From assembly GCA_022704885.1 (NCBI GenBank), contig JAKJFO010000050.1, positions 1-10,465 of the forward strand: a DNA stretch of 10,465 nucleotides. Direction: 5' to 3'. The stretch is from Candidatus Rifleibacteriota bacterium (lineage in GTDB: Bacteria; Riflebacteria; Ozemobacteria; Ozemobacterales; Ozemobacteraceae). The first letter of the stretch is position 1. Each line of letters begins with the position of its first letter. The notes under the pieces were generated by a model. The model was not told where the DNA came from. It searched no databases and worked only from the letters and a program-made list of their open reading frames with translations. The translations under genes were made by a program, and so were the position numbers. Of this stretch, positions 7,750 to 10,465 are shown piece by piece.

Positions 7750-9100
7750 GGCGCGCAGCCGCTTTGCCTGCCAGTCTTGCGGGCAGGTCTTTACCAAGTG
7801 GCAGGGACAATGCACTGCCTGTCAGGAATGGAATACTATCGAGCAGGAAGCCGATGCCGGCGAATCCCGCCGCGTGCCGATGCAGAACCCGGGCGGCAGT
7901 CTGGCAATTATTCAGACTCTTGAAGAAGTCACCATGGAAAGTTCGACGCGCTGGGCAACCGGTGTCGACATTTTTGACGAGCTTATCGGTGGCGGGCTTG
8001 TGCCTGGTGGTATAACGCTGATCGGCGGCGAGCCGGGGGTCGGCAAATCTACCTTCATGCTGCAGCTGGTGTCGCGTCTTGGGGTTACCATCAAGCCCCT
8101 CGCCTACATTTCCGGCGAAGAATCGGCAACACAGATCAAGCTGCGCGCCGAGCGCCTGCGCATTGGCAATGGCAGCGATATCATACTGGTTTCTGAACAG
8201 AATCTCGATTCTGCCCTGAACGGGCTGGCTTCTTATCTGCCGCGTCTGCTGGTCGTCGACTCGATTCAAACTGTCTACACTCCCCAGATGGAAGCGACTC
8301 CGGGCTCGGTTACCCAGATTCGTGAGTGCGCCGCTATTTTGACAAAATTTGGCAAAGATCGTGGACTGCCGATTTTTATAATCGGTCATGTCACCAAAGA
8401 TGGCGCCATTGCCGGGCCTAAGATTCTCGAGCACATGGTCGATACGGTGCTTTATTTCGAAGGTGATGTGAATTCGAATTTCAGAATTCTGCGCGTGTTC
8501 AAGAACCGTTATGGCGCGACCGGTGAGGTTGCAGTGTTTCAGATGACCGACAAGGGCCTCAGCCCGGTGATAAACCCGTCTGACCTTTTTATCAGCCGCA
8601 AGCGCACCGATGCGCCTGGTGTCGTTGTCGTGCCGATACTGCAGGGCAGCCGCTGCATTCTTACCGAGCTGCAGGCTCTGGTAACGCAGTCATTTCTGAC
8701 CATGCCGCGGCGGGTAACTGCCGGTATCGATTCGAATCGCCTGAACCTCGTGGTAGCAGTGCTCGAAAAGCATGCCGGGCTCAAGTTTTATAATCGCGAT
8801 GTTTTTGTAAATGTCGCCGGCGGCCTCAAGCTCGCTGAACCGGGTGGTGATCTTGGCCTGGCCATGGCTCTTACCGGCAGCCTCAACGATCAGCCGCTGC
8901 CCAAAGACACTCTGCTGGTTGGCGAACTTACTTTGGCCGGCGAAGTCAGGCCGGTCGCTCAGGCGGCGCGGCGCATCAACGAAGGTCGGCGCTTCGGTTT
9001 CAGCCGCTTTATTGTGGCAGCTGGCTGCGAACTGACGGATAACAAGGGAATCGTTCACGTATCGACAGTGCGTGAAGCTCTGAAGGCTGTTTTTGGCTGA
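7742..9100 (+). CDS. radA: DNA repair protein RadA (Sms)
   Basis: A protein of 452 aa, the usual RadA length. RadA is a RecA-like, DnaB-type hexameric ATPase that drives branch migration of recombination intermediates and helps resolve stalled forks. Domains in order are: an N-terminal zinc finger C10-X2-C13-X10-C24-X2-C27; the RecA-like ATPase core with Walker A GGEPGVGKST (95-104) and Walker B ending at D173 (LLVVDSIQT); the RadA motif at 254-258, here KNRYG where KNRFG is usual; and a C-terminal Lon-like domain (about 300-452, with NVAGGLKLAEPGGDLG) lacking the Lon catalytic serine motif, as expected. The start at 7742 is set by AGGAGA 7 nt upstream and by [14 protein letters not shown] matching the family start. 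It overlaps uvrA by 8 nt in another frame, so the two repair genes are probably co-translated. Confidence 0.97.
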   Translation: MAKARSRFACQSCGQVFTKWQGQCTACQEWNTIEQEADAGESRRVPMQNPGGSLAIIQTLEEVTMESSTRWATGVDIFDELIGGGLVPGGITLIGGEPGVGKSTFMLQLVSRLGVTIKPLAYISGEESATQIKLRAERLRIGNGSDIILVSEQNLDSALNGLASYLPRLLVVDSIQTVYTPQMEATPGSVTQIRECAAILTKFGKDRGLPIFIIGHVTKDGAIAGPKILEHMVDTVLYFEGDVNSNFRILRVFKNRYGATGEVAVFQMTDKGLSPVINPSDLFISRKRTDAPGVVVVPILQGSRCILTELQALVTQSFLTMPRRVTAGIDSNRLNLVVAVLEKHAGLKFYNRDVFVNVAGGLKLAEPGGDLGLAMALTGSLNDQPLPKDTLLVGELTLAGEVRPVAQAARRINEGRRFGFSRFIVAAGCELTDNKGIVHVSTVREALKAVFG

Positions 9101-9122
9101 CAGTTGGTATTCCAGCTGTTTT
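9099..9122 (+). terminator. Intrinsic terminator-like hairpin after radA
   Basis: Bases 9099-9107 can pair with 9112-9120: a stem of up to 9 bp (two G-T wobbles) around a four-base loop TATT, core CAGTTGG/CCAGCTG. It begins on the radA stop codon and runs into TTTT (9119-9122). The core also reads as an imperfect 18-bp palindrome, so it could serve as an operator for the downstream gene instead of, or as well as, a terminator. Confidence 0.5.
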
Positions 9123-9139
9123 GTGATAATATTTTGTGA
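9119..9139 (+). repeat. Tandem direct repeats TTTTGTGA at the RHH gene promoter
   Basis: TTTTGTGA occurs at 9119-9126 and again at 9132-9139, a period of 13 bp, overlapping and following the candidate -10. RHH repressors often bind tandem short repeats as dimers, so this is a plausible autoregulatory operator. That role is inferred only from position and spacing. Confidence 0.45.
9122..9130 (+). promoter_or_regulatory. Candidate extended -10 promoter for the RHH-znu genes
   Basis: TGTGATAAT combines the extended -10 TG (9122-9123) with GATAAT (9125-9130), five of six matches to TATAAT. The best -35 is a weak TTGGTA (9104-9109) at a short 15-nt spacing, inside the hairpin. A start near 9137 would leave a leader of about 24 nt. 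Confidence 0.4.
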
Positions 9140-9146
9140 CACTTCT

Positions 9147-9152
9147 CGGAGG
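9147..9152 (+). promoter_or_regulatory. Ribosome binding site deciding the TTG start of the RHH gene
   Basis: CGGAGG at 9147-9152 lies 8 nt before TTG 9161. It is the strongest Shine-Dalgarno sequence in this part of the window and supports the rare start codon. Confidence 0.75.
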
Positions 9153-9160
9153 TTTTTCTG

Positions 9161-9421
9161 TTGAAAAAGGCTGACACCGTAACTTTTAAAGTAGACCCCA
9201 ACCTGCTCGAAATTCTGCAGAGCATGCCGAACCGCTCAGAATTCATTCGCAGCGCAATTTTGAACGCACTCGAACATGTCTGTCCTTTGTGCAGTGGGGC
9301 TGGCGTGCTTTCTCCGGCCATGAAAAAGTGCTGGGACAAGTTTGCCGAAAAGCACGAAATCAAAAAATGCTCTGAAAATGATGAAATCGAGCTTGTCTGC
9401 AACGTTGAGGCTGATAACTGA
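9161..9421 (+). CDS. Ribbon-helix-helix protein with Cys-rich tail, putative metal-responsive regulator
   Basis: A protein of 86 aa starting at TTG. Residues 6-38 fit a CopG/Arc-type ribbon-helix-helix fold: beta strand TVTFKV (6-11), helix NLLEILQSM (14-22), turn PNRS, helix EFIRSAILNALE (27-38). The hydrophobic spacing and the NRSEFIR turn are typical. The second half has H39, C41-P-L-C44-SGAG, C57, H65, C70 and C80, a set suited to binding a zinc-like metal. The gene is followed after 8 nt by znuA and then znuC, and has its own promoter-like region with direct repeats. The likely role is a DNA-binding sensor that controls these uptake genes, by analogy with nickel-sensing NikR (RHH plus metal domain) but with an unrelated tail. 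I do not know a characterised member. An antitoxin role is less likely because no toxin gene is adjacent. Confidence 0.7.
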   Translation: MKKADTVTFKVDPNLLEILQSMPNRSEFIRSAILNALEHVCPLCSGAGVLSPAMKKCWDKFAEKHEIKKCSENDEIELVCNVEADN

Positions 9422-9429
9422 CTTCGTCT

Positions 9430-10329
9430 ATGAAAAGATCTGATCGACTGAAGCTTTTGGTGTGTCTGCTGACAGTGCTTTTCGCGGTGATATATATACC
9501 GGCTCATGCCGAAAACAGCACGATCAGGGTGTTTACCAGTATTCTGCCACAGAAATATTTTGTCGAAAAGATTGCCGGTGATCTGGTCGAGGTCGAAGTT
9601 CTGGTTGGGCCAGGCATGTCACCGCACACTTTTGAACCCCTGCCACAGCAGATGAGCCGTTTGAGTCGCGCTGCCGTTTTTTTTATGATCGGTATTCCGT
9701 TCGAACAAGCTCTGATTCAGCGTCTGGCGGCGGTCTGTCCTGATCTGAAATTCGTCGATACCGGTAAAAACGTAGCGAGAAGGTCGATGAACGAGCAGGA
9801 GTCGGACCATCAGCACAGTGAAGACTGCGTGCACGAAGTCGGCGCTCCTGATCCGCATATCTGGCTTGATCCGGCACATGCTGTTACTATTGCTGCAGCG
9901 ATTGCTTCTGGTCTGATCGAGATCATGCCCGATAAGGCAGCAAGGCTTGAAGAGGGGCTGCAAAAACTGACAGCTGAATTGACAGCTGTCGATGAGGAGC
10001 TGGCAGCAAGCCTCAAGCCGCTAAAAGGCCAGACCATACTGGTTTTTCACCCGGCCTTCGGCTATTTTGCCGCCCGTTACGGGTTGAAACAGCAGTCTGT
10101 CGAAATCGAGGGCAAAGAACCGGGCCCGAGGCAGCTGGCTGAACTGATTCGCCAATGCCGACAGCTAGGTATTCGTGTGGTTTTTGTGCAAAAACAGTTT
10201 CCGGTGGCCGCTGCCGAAACCATTGCCCGGTCAATCAACGGTGCTGTCGTGTCAATCGATCCACTGGCCGAAGATTATATAGCGAACCTGAACCGGTTGG
10301 GCGAAGCGATACTGGCTGGTGCAAAGTGA
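9430..10329 (+). CDS. znuA: Zinc/manganese ABC transporter substrate-binding protein (ZnuA/TroA family)
   Basis: A protein of 299 aa of the cluster A-I (cluster 9) metal-binding proteins, which capture Zn or Mn in the periplasm for an ABC importer. Residues 1-27 form a signal peptide with a basic start, hydrophobic core and a probable cut after AHA. No lipobox cysteine follows, so a soluble periplasmic protein is expected. Predicted metal ligands are H66 (MSPHTFEP), H143 (DPHIWLDP), H207 (FHPAFGY) and D277 (SIDPLA). Between the first two lies a short loop with H127, H129 and H135 in a Glu/Asp-rich context, like but smaller than the His-rich loop of ZnuA; this favours zinc over manganese. The EGKEPGPRQL stretch is also family-typical. 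No ribosome binding site is evident near ATG 9430, so it may depend on translation from the RHH gene 8 nt upstream. The downstream ATPase gene overlaps its stop. Confidence 0.93.
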   Translation: MKRSDRLKLLVCLLTVLFAVIYIPAHAENSTIRVFTSILPQKYFVEKIAGDLVEVEVLVGPGMSPHTFEPLPQQMSRLSRAAVFFMIGIPFEQALIQRLAAVCPDLKFVDTGKNVARRSMNEQESDHQHSEDCVHEVGAPDPHIWLDPAHAVTIAAAIASGLIEIMPDKAARLEEGLQKLTAELTAVDEELAASLKPLKGQTILVFHPAFGYFAARYGLKQQSVEIEGKEPGPRQLAELIRQCRQLGIRVVFVQKQFPVAAAETIARSINGAVVSIDPLAEDYIANLNRLGEAILAGAK

Positions 10330-10465
10330 AAATCGACAATCCGGCGCCGGTCGTAAGATTTTCAGACGTCAATTTTGCTTACGAAGACGGCATCACCGTT
10401 CTTGAAAATATCAATTTTTCTCTGGAAGCAGGCGACTACGCCTGTATTGTCGGACCGAACGGCGG
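10326..10465 (+). CDS. ABC transporter ATP-binding protein, ZnuC-like (5' partial)
   Basis: An open frame starting at GTG 10326 and leaving the window after 46 full codons. It overlaps the znuA stop by 4 nt (GTGA, 10326-10329). The product begins MKIDNPAPVVRFSDVNFAYE and reaches IVGPNGG at the edge, the first part of a Walker A motif. This matches the start of an ABC ATPase, where the aromatic A-loop residue (Y19 in FAYE) stacks on the ATP base. Next to znuA it is most likely ZnuC, the ATPase of the zinc importer, with a ZnuB permease expected to the right. The signature and Walker B lie outside the window, so only the ABC-ATPase family is firm. Confidence 0.85.
   Translation, partial: MKIDNPAPVVRFSDVNFAYEDGITVLENINFSLEAGDYACIVGPNG

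Noticed and set aside
7673..8434. Long open frame on the - strand (253 codons) across the uvrA end and radA start
   Set aside because: It mirrors conserved UvrA and RadA coding sequence, and its translation resembles no family.
9161..9421. RHH protein as the antitoxin of a toxin-antitoxin pair
   Set aside because: The next gene is znuA, not a toxin, and the Cys-rich tail does not resemble a toxin-neutralising segment.

Overview
All recognisable genes in this window lie on the + strand and are tightly packed. From left to right they are: a PIN-PhoH family RNase/ATPase; three minor pilin-like (pseudopilin) genes in the order PilV/GspI-like, PilX/GspK-like, PilW/GspJ-like; a single-pass membrane protein with a FecR-like domain; uvrA; radA; a small ribbon-helix-helix (RHH) protein with a cysteine-rich tail; a ZnuA-type metal-binding protein; and the first 46 codons of an ABC ATPase (ZnuC-like) cut by the window edge. 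The type IV pilin/type II secretion-like genes and the FecR-like domain suggest a Gram-negative-type bacterium of moderate GC content. I cannot place it in a phylum from the sequence alone.

Region 1 (1-236) has no convincing gene. It holds two short perfect hairpins, a diverged direct repeat, and an exact TTGACA box upstream of the PhoH gene. Region 2 (237-4078) runs from the PhoH gene into the pilin trio with a 16-nt gap and then two TGATG stop/start overlaps, so it looks like one transcript. Region 3 (4065-9100) appears to restart transcription. A near-consensus sigma70 promoter ends just before the FecR-like gene and leaves almost no 5' leader. The FecR-like gene is followed 9 nt later by uvrA, which overlaps radA by 8 nt, so two DNA-repair genes are coupled. 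An intrinsic-terminator-like hairpin sits on the radA stop codon.

Region 4 (9101-10465) looks like a metal-uptake operon. It starts with a short regulatory segment (palindrome, tandem 8-bp direct repeats, extended -10), followed by the RHH protein, znuA and the znuC start, the last two overlapping by 4 nt. The RHH protein joins a DNA-binding fold to a Cys/His-rich tail directly upstream of the znu genes. It is the best candidate here for something little described: a metal-sensing RHH regulator of zinc uptake. No CRISPR array, tRNA, rRNA, insertion sequence or phage gene was seen.
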